64,000 bases of DNA from CAWCXF01 sp963799455 (GTDB lineage Bacteria > Pseudomonadota > Alphaproteobacteria > Rhodobacterales > Rhodobacteraceae): the NCBI GenBank assembly GCA_963799455.1, contig CAWCXF010000005.1, positions 277,549-341,548 on the forward strand. Reading direction: 5' to 3'. The translations under genes and the position numbers were made by a program. The notes under the pieces are model-generated. The model worked only from the letters and a program-made list of their open reading frames with translations. It had not been told where the DNA came from and ran no database searches. Positions 18,089 through 26,676 of the stretch are shown here, in pieces (position 1 is the first letter of the stretch; each line of letters starts with the position of its first letter).

Positions 18089-19735
18089 TCAGGTCGCCGC
18101 GAAGCCCAGGGTGCCGTCCGATCGCACGATGCGCCCGCGGAACAGCTCCACCGTCTCGTAGTCCGTCGACATCACTGTGCTCACCCCGATCACGGTCGCC
18201 ACCGCCTCCTCGCGGCCCAGCACGACGCGGACGTAGCCGTTGTGCAGGCCTTCGGTCCAATGCACCTCGGGCATGTGCTCGGCGTAGATCGCGTCGAGCC
18301 TGCGGCCGACCTCCGGGTCGAGGCCGGTGTCGACGTACTCGGAGGGCGACGAGATGCCCGCCGTGCCGAGCTCGACGCCCATGCGCCGGCCCTCGTCGTC
18401 CATCAGCTCGGCGGCGAAGAACTGGTGCGTGTCGCCCGTCAGCACGAGCAGATCCCGTGCGCCCGCCTGCCGCGCCATGTCGTAGAGGGCTTGGCGCGCC
18501 TGCGGGTAGCCGTCCCAGGTGTCGGTGTACCAGGGCCAGTTCCAGCGCCCGTGATCGGCCAGGTAGGCCAGCCCCTCGGAGAGCTCCTCGCGCGCCACGC
18601 CGAGCGACACGATGTCGGGGATGGCGAACCGCTCCAGGGGGCTCGCAGAGCCCACGAGCCGCCAGGGCTCGCCCGCCGCCACCGACGCCTCAAAGCCCGC
18701 CTTCGCGTCGGCCGCCATCTCGGGGGCCAGCATCCGGCGGTTGGGCTCCACGATCAGCTCCCGCCAGGCGCGGTCGCGGTCCGCTTGCGTCTCGATCTGC
18801 GACCAGTCGGGATAGGCCGGCTCCTGGTCGCGGCCCGTGTGGCGGGTCTCCAGGACCACGAAGGTCGCCAGGTCGCCGAACCGGTAGGTGCGCCAGTAGC
18901 GCCGGCGGGGCTCGGGGTCGCGGATCGGCATCCACTCGAAATAGGCCTGCAGCGCGTTCGCGCGGCGCGTCTCCCAGTCGCCCTCCTCCTCGGGCTGGTG
19001 GTTCTGGGCGCCCCCGGTCCAGGGGTTGTTGGCGACCTCGTGGTCGTCCCAGCACGCGACGAAGGGGTGGGCGGCGTGCATCGCCTGCGCGGCGGGGTCG
19101 GACTTGTACTGCGCGTGGCGCTCCCGGTAGTCGGCGAGCGTCACGATCTCGCGGTCGGGCAGGCTCTCGCGGCCGAGCGCGCGGGCGACCTCGCCGCCCC
19201 AGCCCTCGGTCGAGTACTCGTAGATGTAGTCGCCCGCGTGGAAGACAAAGTCGACCTCCTCGTCGCGCGCGATCGCGTCGTAGGCGCTGAAGTGGCCGAG
19301 CGGGTAGTTGGTGCACGACGCCACCGCGATGCCGAGCCGGTCGAGCGGCCCCTCGGGCAGCGTCCGGGTGCGGCCCGTGGGCGAGGTCTCCCCATCGGCC
19401 GTGAACCGGTAGAAGTAGACGGCGCCCGGATCGAGCCCTTCGGGGACCACCTTGACGGTGAAGTCCCGGTCTGCCGAGGTCGTGGCCTCGCCCTCCGCCA
19501 CGACCGTGGCGAAGTCGGCGTCGGCCGCGATCTCCCAGCGCACCAACGGGGCCGCCTCGTCCGACGACACCCGAGTCCAGAGCACGACGCTGGTGGCGTC
19601 CGGGTCTCCGCTGGCCACGCCGTGGCGGAACGCGCCCTCGGCCGGGGCCTGCGCGAGGCCGGGGCGCGCGGCGGCGCCCACCGTGCCCGCCACGGCGAGG
19701 AGCTTCAGCGTCTCACGTCTGTTCAACCGTGCCAT
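18089..19735 (-). CDS. phoD: PhoD-family alkaline phosphatase, Tat-exported
   Basis: PhoD enzymes are metal-dependent (Fe/Ca) phosphodiesterase/phosphomonoesterases that release phosphate outside the cytoplasm. The 548-residue protein opens with a twin-arginine signal (ARLNRRETLKLLAVAGTVGA) and a likely AQA cleavage site. The PhoD N-terminal domain starts FRHGVASGDPDATSVVLWTR. Metallophosphatase motifs follow in order: GIAVASCTNY, FHAGDYIYEY, CWDDHEVANN, LETRHTGRDQ and LVLTGDTHQF. The start at 19735 is chosen because it gives the complete Tat signal. It is a single gene. Phosphate-starvation control is usual for phoD, but I could not identify a Pho box. Confidence 0.93.
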   Translation of the reverse strand: MARLNRRETLKLLAVAGTVGAAARPGLAQAPAEGAFRHGVASGDPDATSVVLWTRVSSDEAAPLVRWEIAADADFATVVAEGEATTSADRDFTVKVVPEGLDPGAVYFYRFTADGETSPTGRTRTLPEGPLDRLGIAVASCTNYPLGHFSAYDAIARDEEVDFVFHAGDYIYEYSTEGWGGEVARALGRESLPDREIVTLADYRERHAQYKSDPAAQAMHAAHPFVACWDDHEVANNPWTGGAQNHQPEEEGDWETRRANALQAYFEWMPIRDPEPRRRYWRTYRFGDLATFVVLETRHTGRDQEPAYPDWSQIETQADRDRAWRELIVEPNRRMLAPEMAADAKAGFEASVAAGEPWRLVGSASPLERFAIPDIVSLGVAREELSEGLAYLADHGRWNWPWYTDTWDGYPQARQALYDMARQAGARDLLVLTGDTHQFFAAELMDDEGRRMGVELGTAGISSPSEYVDTGLDPEVGRRLDAIYAEHMPEVHWTEGLHNGYVRVVLGREEAVATVIGVSTVMSTDYETVELFRGRIVRSDGTLGFAAT

Positions 19736-19829
19736 CGAGGATCCTCCGATCGGCCTTTGCCAGCCCGGCGGCGGGCCATGTCCGCCGCAGCGGAGCCATG
19801 GCACGCATACCCCGACGCCGGCCCGTGGA

Positions 19830-20525
19830 CTACAGAGTGACAGCCGCGTTTGTCATCCACGCGACAAGAAGACGGCCCTCACCATGGCAGGCAGGGTGTA
19901 GGCGCGCGTTCCCCGGTCTCCTCCCCGGTCTCCTCACCTTGAGCCCGCCCCGCACGCGCGTCACGGTCTGGCGCGAGGTGCCCATGACCCGGGCCACCGC
20001 CGAGACGCTCTCGCCCGCGGCCAGGCGGCGGGCGACCTCGGCGCGCCGGTCGGCCGAGAGGCTCGCCGGCCGGCCGATACGCTTACCCTCGGCGCAGGCG
20101 CAGGCGCAGGCGCGGGCAAGCCCCGCCTGGGTGCGCTCCACCAGGAGATCGCGCTCGAACTCCGCCACCGCGTTGATGACGCCCATGGTCAGCTTGCCGG
20201 TCGACGAGGTGAGGTCGACGCCGCCCAAAGCGAGGCAGTGCACCCGCACGCCCTGCGCGGCCAATGTCTTCACGGCAGCCGCGACGTCCATCGCGTTCCT
20301 CCCCAACCGATCGAGCTTGGTGACCACGAGCACGTCGCCCTCCTCGAGCCGGTCCACCAACCGCGTGAAGCCCCGCCGCTCCATGGCGGCTACCAAGCCC
20401 GACACGGTCTCGGCCACGACGCGGCGCGGGTGGACGGCGAAGCCCACGGCGGTGATCTCGCCGAGCTGGTTGTCGGTGGTCTGCTCAGGCGTCGAGACCC
20501 GGAGATAGGCGAAGGTGCGGGACAT
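19830..20525 (-). CDS. Serine recombinase of the resolvase/invertase family
   Basis: The 231-residue protein begins MSRTFAYLRVSTPEQTTDNQ with the catalytic Ser in YLRVS. The resolvase core continues DVLVVTKLDRLGRNAMDVAA (the R-LxR motif), GKLTMGVINAVAEFERDLLV and ERTQAGLA. A C-terminal helix-turn-helix (AEVARRLAAGESVSAVARVM, then GTSRQTVTRVRG) follows. The linker before it contains ACACACAEGKRIGRP, encoded by repeated GGCGCA hexamers, an expansion not usual for the family. The last 35 residues, after the helix-turn-helix, have no clear counterpart. Such genes come from plasmids, phages or transposons. It is divergent from a truncated hypothetical gene at 20661. Confidence 0.88.
   Translation of the reverse strand: MSRTFAYLRVSTPEQTTDNQLGEITAVGFAVHPRRVVAETVSGLVAAMERRGFTRLVDRLEEGDVLVVTKLDRLGRNAMDVAAAVKTLAAQGVRVHCLALGGVDLTSSTGKLTMGVINAVAEFERDLLVERTQAGLARACACACAEGKRIGRPASLSADRRAEVARRLAAGESVSAVARVMGTSRQTVTRVRGGLKVRRPGRRPGNARLHPACHGEGRLLVAWMTNAAVTL
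20092..20115. repeat. Hexanucleotide repeat in a recombinase gene
   Basis: The hexamer GGCGCA is repeated about three to four times. In the minus-strand recombinase it encodes alternating Ala-Cys residues in the linker between the catalytic and DNA-binding domains. Slippage could change the linker length in steps of two residues. Confidence 0.7.
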
Positions 20526-20660
20526 GCGGGCTCAACGGGCTCTATGGAGTGCATGACGGCCCCAGCCTGCCCGGAACAGCTGTCCACAACTGCGGCATTA
20601 TGGAGCAAACTCACCAAATAAGGTGATGACGCTAACCTGATGTCGTGATACCCCGTCATC

Positions 20661-20796
20661 ATGTCGGACGATCCCCCCTATGACCGCCCCAACACGGTGT
20701 CGGGCCTGGTGGCCAAGCACGCCGAGTTGACGGCGCTCCGCGAAGCCTACCGTGCCGAGATCAAGAAGCTGACGGTGGACATAGACCATCTCGACG
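20661..20796 (+). pseudogene. Hypothetical gene cut off by an IS256-type element
   Basis: The protein starts MSDDPPYDRPNTVSGLVAKH and continues AELTALREAYRAEIKKLTVD before the IS256 terminus replaces codon 46. The region is predicted helical with a heptad-like pattern (LVAKHAELTALREAYRAEI), so a short coiled coil is likely. I recall similar small proteins of unknown function beside recombinases in alphaproteobacterial mobile DNA, but cannot name a family. The continuation is not found on the other side of the element, so the rest was lost. Confidence 0.6.
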
Positions 20797-22221
20797 GGTG
20801 CTGTCTCGGAGGTGGTGGAAATCGGGATGACGCGATCTCCGGCGGGGCGAGGTTACGACGTCACGCGGCGAGATCAATCGCCTGATCGGCGAGCGGCGCG
20901 GAGAGGCTCTCCCAGCCGTCGACCTTGCGCATGACGATCTGCCCCGAGGCCAGCAGCGCCCAGAACAGCATGGGCGCGGTCTCGGCCTGGGGCAGGACGG
21001 TCTGGGTCTTGATGCGTCGCTTGAACTCCTCGTGCAGCCGCTCGATGGCGTTGGTCGTGCGGGCCGACTTCCACTGGCCGGGCGGCAGGCGCGTGAAGGT
21101 GAAGAGCCGATCCCCGTTCGGGGGGCTTACGCGGCCCCACCGGGGCCACGGTCCCCCCTCACCCTCGAGGCTGTCGGCGACGGGGCGGCACTTCAGCCGC
21201 CACTTGCGGAGGAATGCCCTGCGGCGGTCCTCCACCTCGGCCGCCGTGTCGGCGTAGATCATGTCGCGGTAGTCTTCGGTCAGCTCGTCGTGGAGCCGCT
21301 TCGGGGCGTGGGCGAGCAGGTTGCGGTGCTTGTGAACCGTGCACCGCTGGGCCGGGACGTCGGGCCACAGCGCCGCCAGCGCCGCCTCGAGCCCGGGCAC
21401 GCCGTCGACGATGAGGAGCTCCGGCGCCTTGAGGCCGCGCCGGGTCATGTCCTCGAGAAAGGCCGTCCAGGCGACCGTGCTCTCGCCACCCATGCTCTTC
21501 AGCGCGAGCAGCACTTTCTGGCCGTCGCGCCGCACGCCGACCGCGACCAGCAGCGAGATGGCGGTCGCCTTGCGGTCGATCTTCACCCTGACCACCGTGC
21601 CGTCGAGGATGAGCCGGGCGATGTCCTGCGCGCCGAGATCGCGGGCGTTCCACGCCTCCCAGTCGGTCTTCACCTTGCGCCAGGCTCGGCTGACCACGTC
21701 CTTGCCGACAGCCCCGTCGAACAAGGCAGCCAAGGCGCGGCGCACCCGCCGGGTGTTGGTCCCGGCCAGGTAGGCCCCGGCGATCAGCGCCTCCGCGCGC
21801 TTGGTCAGGCGCTGATAGCGACGCAGCCCCTTCGAGCGCCACTCCGCCGTGCCGCCCTCCTCGCGCATGAGCCGCGCCCTGGGCACGCGCACCGTCTCAG
21901 GCCCGAACGTGCCGATCACCTGCCGCTCGCGATGCCCGTTGCGCCACCCCCGCGGTCCCTCGTCGGTCCGCTCGTAGCGGGCCCGTCCGAGCGCCGCCTC
22001 CAGCTCCTCCTCGAGGATCGCCTCGATGAAGGCGCGGACCCGGCCGCGGACCCCATCCTCGATCGGGTCGCTCCAGTCCCCGAGCGATGGCGCGCTCGCG
22101 CTCGTCGTCGTAGTCTCATCCATGGCGTGGTCTCCACGGCGGTGGCAACCGCCGTCCAGGGTTGGGTCAATGCCCGGAGACTACGCCAACCCCGAAACTC
22201 CACCACGTTCGCGACAGGACC
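20797..22221 (-). mobile_element. IS256-type element, copy 2, 1425 bp, intact
   Basis: This is the same element as 9538-10963 in opposite orientation, with the same inverted ends (GGTGCTGTCTCGGAGGTGG at the left; GGTCCTGTCGCGAACGTGG read inward at the right). Its transposase frame is complete. The eight bases outside the ends differ (TCTCGACG on the left, ACCACCAG on the right). The target duplication is therefore missing, and the truncated genes on the two sides do not belong together. This points to a deletion or recombination at this copy after insertion. Confidence 0.92.
20861..22123 (-). CDS. IS256-family transposase, intact
   Basis: The 420-residue mutator-type transposase catalyses copy-out/paste-in transposition of its element. 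It begins MDETTTTSASAPSLGDWSDP. A DNA-binding N-terminal part has AILEEELEAALGRARYERTD and GWRNGHRERQVIGTFG. The catalytic triad is seen in LILDGTVVRVKID (Asp), LIVDGVPGLEAALAALWPD (Asp) and RTTNAIERLHEEFKRR (Glu). The CTVHKHRNLLAH motif of the insertion domain is also present. Length is normal for the family. It is the only undamaged IS256-type transposase in the window and could mobilise both copies. Confidence 0.95.
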   Translation of the reverse strand: MDETTTTSASAPSLGDWSDPIEDGVRGRVRAFIEAILEEELEAALGRARYERTDEGPRGWRNGHRERQVIGTFGPETVRVPRARLMREEGGTAEWRSKGLRRYQRLTKRAEALIAGAYLAGTNTRRVRRALAALFDGAVGKDVVSRAWRKVKTDWEAWNARDLGAQDIARLILDGTVVRVKIDRKATAISLLVAVGVRRDGQKVLLALKSMGGESTVAWTAFLEDMTRRGLKAPELLIVDGVPGLEAALAALWPDVPAQRCTVHKHRNLLAHAPKRLHDELTEDYRDMIYADTAAEVEDRRRAFLRKWRLKCRPVADSLEGEGGPWPRWGRVSPPNGDRLFTFTRLPPGQWKSARTTNAIERLHEEFKRRIKTQTVLPQAETAPMLFWALLASGQIVMRKVDGWESLSAPLADQAIDLAA

Positions 22222-23109
22222 ACCACCAGGGTCGTCAGCAGTCCCCCGAAGAGCATCTGCCAGGCCTCCGCAGGCCAGCCCGCAGGGACAGGCGGAAGCT
22301 CGAGCTCCATCTCCCAGTCCGCTCCCGCGACCTGGATCGGGATCCGCAGGAGCGACGTCCCCTGGCCTCCGATGTCGGTGGAGCCGGGCAGAGCCGCCAG
22401 CGTCTTCCCTTCGGCGAGCAGGCGAGTGCGGAAGTCGCGGGCCGGGAAGATGGCTGCGACCATGCGCAGCAAGGTGTCGGTCTCCAGCGCGACCGCGACG
22501 ACTCCCTCGGCGACCGCCAGCCGCGCCGCCTCGGTCGCGAGAATCCGCGCCCGGGCGGTAGACGGCTCGATAGACGGCCGCACCGGTCCTGCCGTCCGTA
22601 TAGAAGCGCAGCGCCCCCGTGGCGGCCGGATCGCCGGTCGCCAGGGCTCGTCGGAGCGCGGGGGCACGATCGGCGGAGGCGGCGATGTCCTCGCGGTAGA
22701 CACTCGGATCGGCGGGGTCCGGTGCCAGGTAGCGCACGGCGTATCGATCGGCGCCGCCCGATGGCGCGGGCCGGTCCGGGTCGGGAGGGAGGGGTGGGAT
22801 CCAAGCTGCTGCTCGCAAGAAGCCGCTGGTCTCGATGAGTTGACCTGCGAACCCGGTGAACTCCTCCCGCGAGAGGGGGCGGTCGACGGTGCTGACGAAG
22901 TCGGCCATGATCTTCGACCACATGACCGCACGGTCGAGGCGTTGATCGACCGCCGCGACGAACTGCCGAGCGCGCAGTTCGGCCCGCGCGGCCTGGTCCT
23001 CGGGCCAAGCGTCGCCGATGCGGATGGCGGCGTGAACCGAGCCAAGGACACCGAGGGCCGCGAGCGCCAGCGCCAGAAAGTACCAGCGACTTGTCATGGT
23101 CATCTTCAA
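22222..23109 (-). pseudogene. CHASE-domain sensor protein, truncated by the IS element
   Basis: The N-terminal sensor half of a membrane signalling protein. A start near 23109 gives MKMTMTSRWYFLALALAALG, a membrane segment, and then an extracellular CHASE domain. Its blocks are FVSTVDRPLSREEFTGFAGQ, AAAWIPPLPPD, YAVRYLAPDPADPSVYREDI and GALRFYTDGRTGAAVYRAVY. A single-base shift occurs near 22540, after which the line resumes AVAEGVVAVALETDTLL. A second membrane segment (LFGGLLTTLVVVL) is just reached when the IS256-type element starts. The output domain (in such proteins often GGDEF, EAL or histidine kinase) is gone, so its role cannot be named. Confidence 0.75.
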
Positions 23110-23110
23110 C

Positions 23111-23897
23111 TTAAGGTAGATAAAGCGTATCTAGTTCGGGATGCAAGGTGAGGCAATCGAGCGTTCCTGGTCGCGCCGCCGCGTCGCGGGAGCCTTCGAT
23201 CATCCCGGGCTCGGACCGTGCGTGCGAGCGGAACGGTGTGCTGTCATAGGCCCGCCTTCGCGGATCGCGTGGGGAACTCTGTCCGGCCCGCCGCTGCGGC
23301 TCGTCCTTCCCCGCCGCCCGGCGACCGTTCCCGCTGCCCTCGAGCCGCGCGGCGGCTTTGAGCCGCCCCACCGTGGCGCGGTGGAGGCGGAAGACGCGCG
23401 CGACCTCCGCGGCCGGGCGGCCCGCCGCGAGCATCGCCAGCGCCTCCGCGCGCTGCTCGGGGTCGAGCTTCGGCCGCCGCCCGCCGACGCGGCCGCGGGC
23501 GCGCGCGGCGTCGAGCCCCGCGCGGGTGCGCTCGCGAACCATGGCGCGCTCGAACTCGGCGAAGGCGCCCAGCATCTGCATCATCATGCGCCCTGCGGGC
23601 CCGGACGTGTCGATCGCCTCGGTCAGCGAGCGGAACCCCGCCCCCGCCGCCTCGATCGTCTCCAGAAGCGCGAGCGTGTCATTGAGCGAGCGCGACAGGC
23701 GATCGAGCTTCCAGACCACGAGGATGTCGCCCTCACGCAGATCCTCGATCAGGCCGTGCAGCGCGGGACGGTCCCAGCGCCCGCCCGAGGCGCGCTCCTC
23801 GACCACGCGCCTGCACCCAGCCTCGCGCAGCAGCGCGGCCTTGGGGGGCGGTGTCCTGATCGTCGGCGCGCGACACGCGGGCGTAGCCGAGGAGCAT
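23111..23897 (-). pseudogene. Second serine recombinase (resolvase), one frameshift
   Basis: The start MLLGYARVSRADDQDTAPQ at 23897 holds the catalytic Ser (ARVS). The frame shifts near 23850 in a run of six G on the plus strand. It then continues KAALLREAGCRRVVEERASG and GDILVVWKLDRLSRSLNDTL. GPAGRMMMQMLGAFAEFERA and RTRAGLDAARARGRVGGRRP follow. The C-terminal helix-turn-helix is LAAGRPAAEVARVFRLHRAT. The tail after VGRLKAAARLEG (to 23111) is long and unlike the family. Homology is closest to Tn3-type resolvases/invertases of alphaproteobacterial plasmids. The homopolymer at the shift makes a sequence error possible. Confidence 0.83.
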
Positions 23898-24134
23898 GGC
23901 GGGATCTCACGGGGGTCATGGGGGCGGATGGCGCGGCCGATGGGAGCGAAGGTTGATCCGCAACGCTGCGCAATGTCGCTCAACCCTGTTGCCATTCCGC
24001 TGCCAATGACAACTGGTTTGTGCGCGAGCCAGCCCCCTGGCTTGCCTCGCGCGCCATGCGCGGTTGTGAGACGCTTCACAAACGTTCGGACACTGTTGGC
24101 GAAGTCGGTGGGCTGGCGCGAGGTGCGGTGTAGG

Positions 24135-25185
24135 GGGCTCTGTTGCACGGAACGCCTGAAGGCCGAGCTTCCCCTTTCCCCGCGGCGGTCAGCCGACGGG
24201 TCGTGTGACGGGGATGCCGAGCGCGGTATAGCGGTTGAGGATGGCGATGCGGACTTGGAGTTCGGCGGTCTGGCGGTCGAAGTCGCGGGCCATGAGCTTT
24301 TGCCCGAGGAGCTTCATGCAGTTCATCTTGGTCTCGGCGCGGCTTCGGCGGTGGTATCCGCTCCATCGGCGCCAGATCGTGCGGCCGAGGCGCTTGATGG
24401 CGCGCAGAGCCTCGTTCCTCGCTTCTACGCCGGGGCTGTCCTTCTCCCAAGGCTTGGCATTTCGCCGGGGCGGGATGACAGCGTCCGCGCCGCGGTTCGC
24501 GATGGCGTCGCGGCAGCCGCGGGTGTCGTAGGCGCCGTCGGCGGTGACCGAGACGATTGGCTCGTTTGCTGGGATTTGGCCGAGCAGGTCCGGTAGCACA
24601 GGCCCATCGCCGACGCCGCTGCCGGTGATCTCGACCGCGCGGACCTCGAGTGTCACCTCGTCGACGGCGAGGTGGACCTTTCGCCAGATCCGTCTGCGCG
24701 CCCCGCCATGCTTGCGCGCGTGCCATTCCCCCTCGCCTCGGACCTTGATGCCCGTGCTGTCCACGAGCAGGTGCAGCGGGCCGCCGCTGCCCCGGTAGGG
24801 CAGCTGAACGGCCAAGGTCTTCTGCCGTCGGCAGAGCGTCGAGAAGTCCGGCACCGGCCAGTCGAGCCCCGCGAACTTCAGAAGGCTCGCGACGAAGCCG
24901 GTCGTCTGGCGAAGCGGCAGGCCGAACAGCACCTTGATCGTCAGGCAAGCCTGGATCGCGGCGTCGCTGTAGACCGGCTGGCCGCCGCGCTTGCCCGATG
25001 GCGCCGCGTGCCAGGGCGTCGAAGGGTCGAACCAGACGGTCAGCGATCCACGCTCACGCAGCGACGCGTTGTAGGCGGACCAGTTCAGGGTGCGGTAGCG
25101 CGTCGGGGCAGGCTTGGACATGACGCCCAGCTATGCCGCTGGACCGGCAATGTGAATCCCGGGCAGGCTTCGTGCAACAAGGCCC
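24135..25185 (-). mobile_element. IS5-family element of the IS903 group, about 1051 bp
   Basis: The ends match imperfectly: GGGCTCTGTTGCACGGA at the left and, read inward, GGGCCTTGTTGCACGAAG at the right. This is the terminal sequence of IS903-type elements (GGCnnTGTTGCAnnAA). The element encodes one intact transposase. The 9 bases flanking each end (CGGTGTAGG, TACCAATGC) do not match, so the element has lost its duplication or one end has been rearranged. Confidence 0.85.
24189..25121 (-). CDS. IS5-family (IS903-group) transposase, intact
   Basis: The 310-residue DDE transposase starts MSKPAPTRYRTLNWSAYNAS. It carries the N-terminal DUF4372-like region with AIQACLTIKVLFGLPLRQTT and GFVASLLKFAGLDWPVPDFS. 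The catalytic residues lie in LHLLVDSTGIKVRGEGEW (Asp), VTADGAYDTRGCRDAI (Asp) and YHRRSRAETKMNCMKLLGQK (Glu). Length and motif spacing are normal, so it is probably active. It is the only gene of its element. Confidence 0.95.
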   Translation of the reverse strand: MSKPAPTRYRTLNWSAYNASLRERGSLTVWFDPSTPWHAAPSGKRGGQPVYSDAAIQACLTIKVLFGLPLRQTTGFVASLLKFAGLDWPVPDFSTLCRRQKTLAVQLPYRGSGGPLHLLVDSTGIKVRGEGEWHARKHGGARRRIWRKVHLAVDEVTLEVRAVEITGSGVGDGPVLPDLLGQIPANEPIVSVTADGAYDTRGCRDAIANRGADAVIPPRRNAKPWEKDSPGVEARNEALRAIKRLGRTIWRRWSGYHRRSRAETKMNCMKLLGQKLMARDFDRQTAELQVRIAILNRYTALGIPVTRPVG

Positions 25186-25556
25186 TACCAATGCGTAAAA
25201 TATCGAGAGGTGGTCAGGGCAACACGCCTGCCGGTCGAGGTAGACGTGCGCACGATCCTCTTGTCCGAGCAATCTGCCTTCAGAACTTGCTGCCAGGGCC
25301 AAGCTTCTGGGCGTAAAATCGAGGGTTCACAAGATGAATGGGTAGAGCCAGGGAGCGATATCCGCCCTTCCTGTCGTAATTTTCCGCAGGCACAGCGACG
25401 ATCCAGCAGCCATAGCGAACGACCGCTCCGTCCGCACAGCGGCCATTCCCTCCTTGAGAACCGATCTCGCCCCGCGAGCATCGGGGGGACGCCTCCGCCC
25501 CGCAGACCCCCGCCGGGTCCCGCGGGCGACGGTCCGCCCCGCATCCCCGCCTCGCC
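25186..25556. other. Gene-free stretch right of the IS903-type element
   Basis: This stretch of about 370 bases has lower GC content than its surroundings. Short open frames on both strands have no recognisable content. No terminal repeat, tRNA or terminator was identified. It may be a remnant of an earlier insertion. Confidence 0.4.
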
Positions 25557-26009
25557 TCAGGCGCGCTCGTCCTTCGGCGAGCCCATGACGACGTAGGAGG
25601 TCAGCGACACGACGCCGGGCAGGGCGCCCAGCACCTCGGTGTGGAAGTGCTTGTAGGCGGGCAGGTCGGCCGCCTCGACGCGCAGCAGGTACTCGATCGT
25701 GCCGGTGACGTTGTGGCACTCGCGGACCTCGGGAGCGCCGGCCACGGCGCGCTCGAACGCCTCCTGCGCCGCCTTGGAGTGGACCGAGAGGCCGACGGCG
25801 ATGTAGGCGACGAAGCCCTGTCCCAGCGCGGCGCGGTCGAGCACGGCGCGGTAGCCCGCGATCACGCCGCGCCGCTCCAGCTCGGCCACGCGGCGCGAGC
25901 AGGCCGAGGGCGAGAGCCCGACGCGCGCGGCGAGCGCGAGGTTGGCGATGCGGCCGTCGCGCGCGAGCTCGCGCAGAATCCGCTCGTCGATGGGGTCGAG
26001 GGCGCGCAT
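25557..26009 (-). CDS. Lrp/AsnC-family transcriptional regulator
   Basis: The 150-residue regulator starts MRALDPIDERILRELARDGR at 26009; an upstream Met would add unlike sequence. The winged helix-turn-helix reads NLALAARVGLSPSACSRRVA and ELERRGVIAGYRAVLD. The C-terminal RAM (amino-acid sensing) domain has AYIAVGLSVHSKAAQEAFE, CHNVTGTIEYLLRVEAAD and ALPGVVSLTSYVVMG. It is divergent from a LysE-type exporter 73 bases away. Such pairs usually mean that the regulator controls the exporter in response to an amino acid. Which amino acid cannot be read from the sequence. Confidence 0.92.
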   Translation of the reverse strand: MRALDPIDERILRELARDGRIANLALAARVGLSPSACSRRVAELERRGVIAGYRAVLDRAALGQGFVAYIAVGLSVHSKAAQEAFERAVAGAPEVRECHNVTGTIEYLLRVEAADLPAYKHFHTEVLGALPGVVSLTSYVVMGSPKDERA

Positions 26010-26082
26010 GGGTTGCGCGAGCCTGCCCCCGCGCGGCGGCGTTCGCAACCATCCGCCGTCCTCGGCGCGCTACCCTGGGCGC

Positions 26083-26676
26083 ATGAGCCTCGAGCTGCTG
26101 CCCGCGCTGATGGCCTTCGCCTTCGTCACCTCGGTGACGCCGGGGCCCAACAACCTCATGCTGATGGCCTCGGGCGCCAATTTCGGGCTGAGGCGCACGG
26201 CGCCGCACGCGCTCGGCGTGGCGCTGGGCTTCGTCGCCATGGCGGCGGCGACGGGCCTGGGCCTCGGCGCCGCGCTCGAGGCCGCGCCCTGGGCGGAGGC
26301 GGTCCTGAAGGCGGCGTCGGCGGCCTACATGCTCTGGCTCGCCTGGCGCATCGCTCGTGCGGCCGCGCCCGAGGCGCGGGCCTCGGGGGGGCGGCCGTTC
26401 ACCTTCCTCCAGGCGGCGGCGTTCCAATGGGTCAACCCCAAGGCCTGGGCGATGGCGCTGGGCGCGATGAGCCTTTACGCCGCCGACGGGGCGGTGGCCT
26501 CGGTGGCGATCGTGGCGACGGTGTTCGGGGCGGTGAACCTGCCCTCGGTCGGCGTCTGGGCGGCGCTCGGCACGCAGCTCAGGCGCCTGCTCACCAGCCC
26601 ATGGCGGCTCAGGGCCTTCAACTGGACGATGGCGGCGCTGCTGGTGGCCTCGCTCTATCCCGTCCTGGCGGCGTGA
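26083..26676 (+). CDS. LysE/RhtB-family amino-acid exporter
   Basis: The 197-residue membrane protein begins MSLELLPALMAFAFVTSVTP followed by GPNNLMLMASGANFG, the conserved first helix and loop of LysE-type carriers. About six membrane segments follow: ALGVALGFVAMAAATGLGLG, VLKAASAAYMLWLAWRIARA, AAAFQWVNPKAWAMALGAMS, VASVAIVATVFGAVNLPSVG and TMAALLVASLYPVLAA. QWVNPKAW is the conserved motif of the fourth helix. It exports an amino acid or derivative across the inner membrane. Its 3' end overlaps the convergent mutY frame by about 59 bases. The divergent Lrp gene is its probable regulator. Confidence 0.93.
   Translation: MSLELLPALMAFAFVTSVTPGPNNLMLMASGANFGLRRTAPHALGVALGFVAMAAATGLGLGAALEAAPWAEAVLKAASAAYMLWLAWRIARAAAPEARASGGRPFTFLQAAAFQWVNPKAWAMALGAMSLYAADGAVASVAIVATVFGAVNLPSVGVWAALGTQLRRLLTSPWRLRAFNWTMAALLVASLYPVLAA

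Noticed and set aside
9538..22221. Composite transposon: imuA-imuB-dnaE2 and phoD flanked by two inverted IS256-type copies
   Set aside because: Copy 1 has its own exact 8-bp duplication (CAACGCCG on both sides), so it inserted alone into the IS5 element. The outer flanks of the pair do not match each other.
9538..22221. Inversion of the 11-20.8 kb segment by recombination between the inverted copies
   Set aside because: A single inversion would have separated the two CAACGCCG repeats of copy 1; they are still together.
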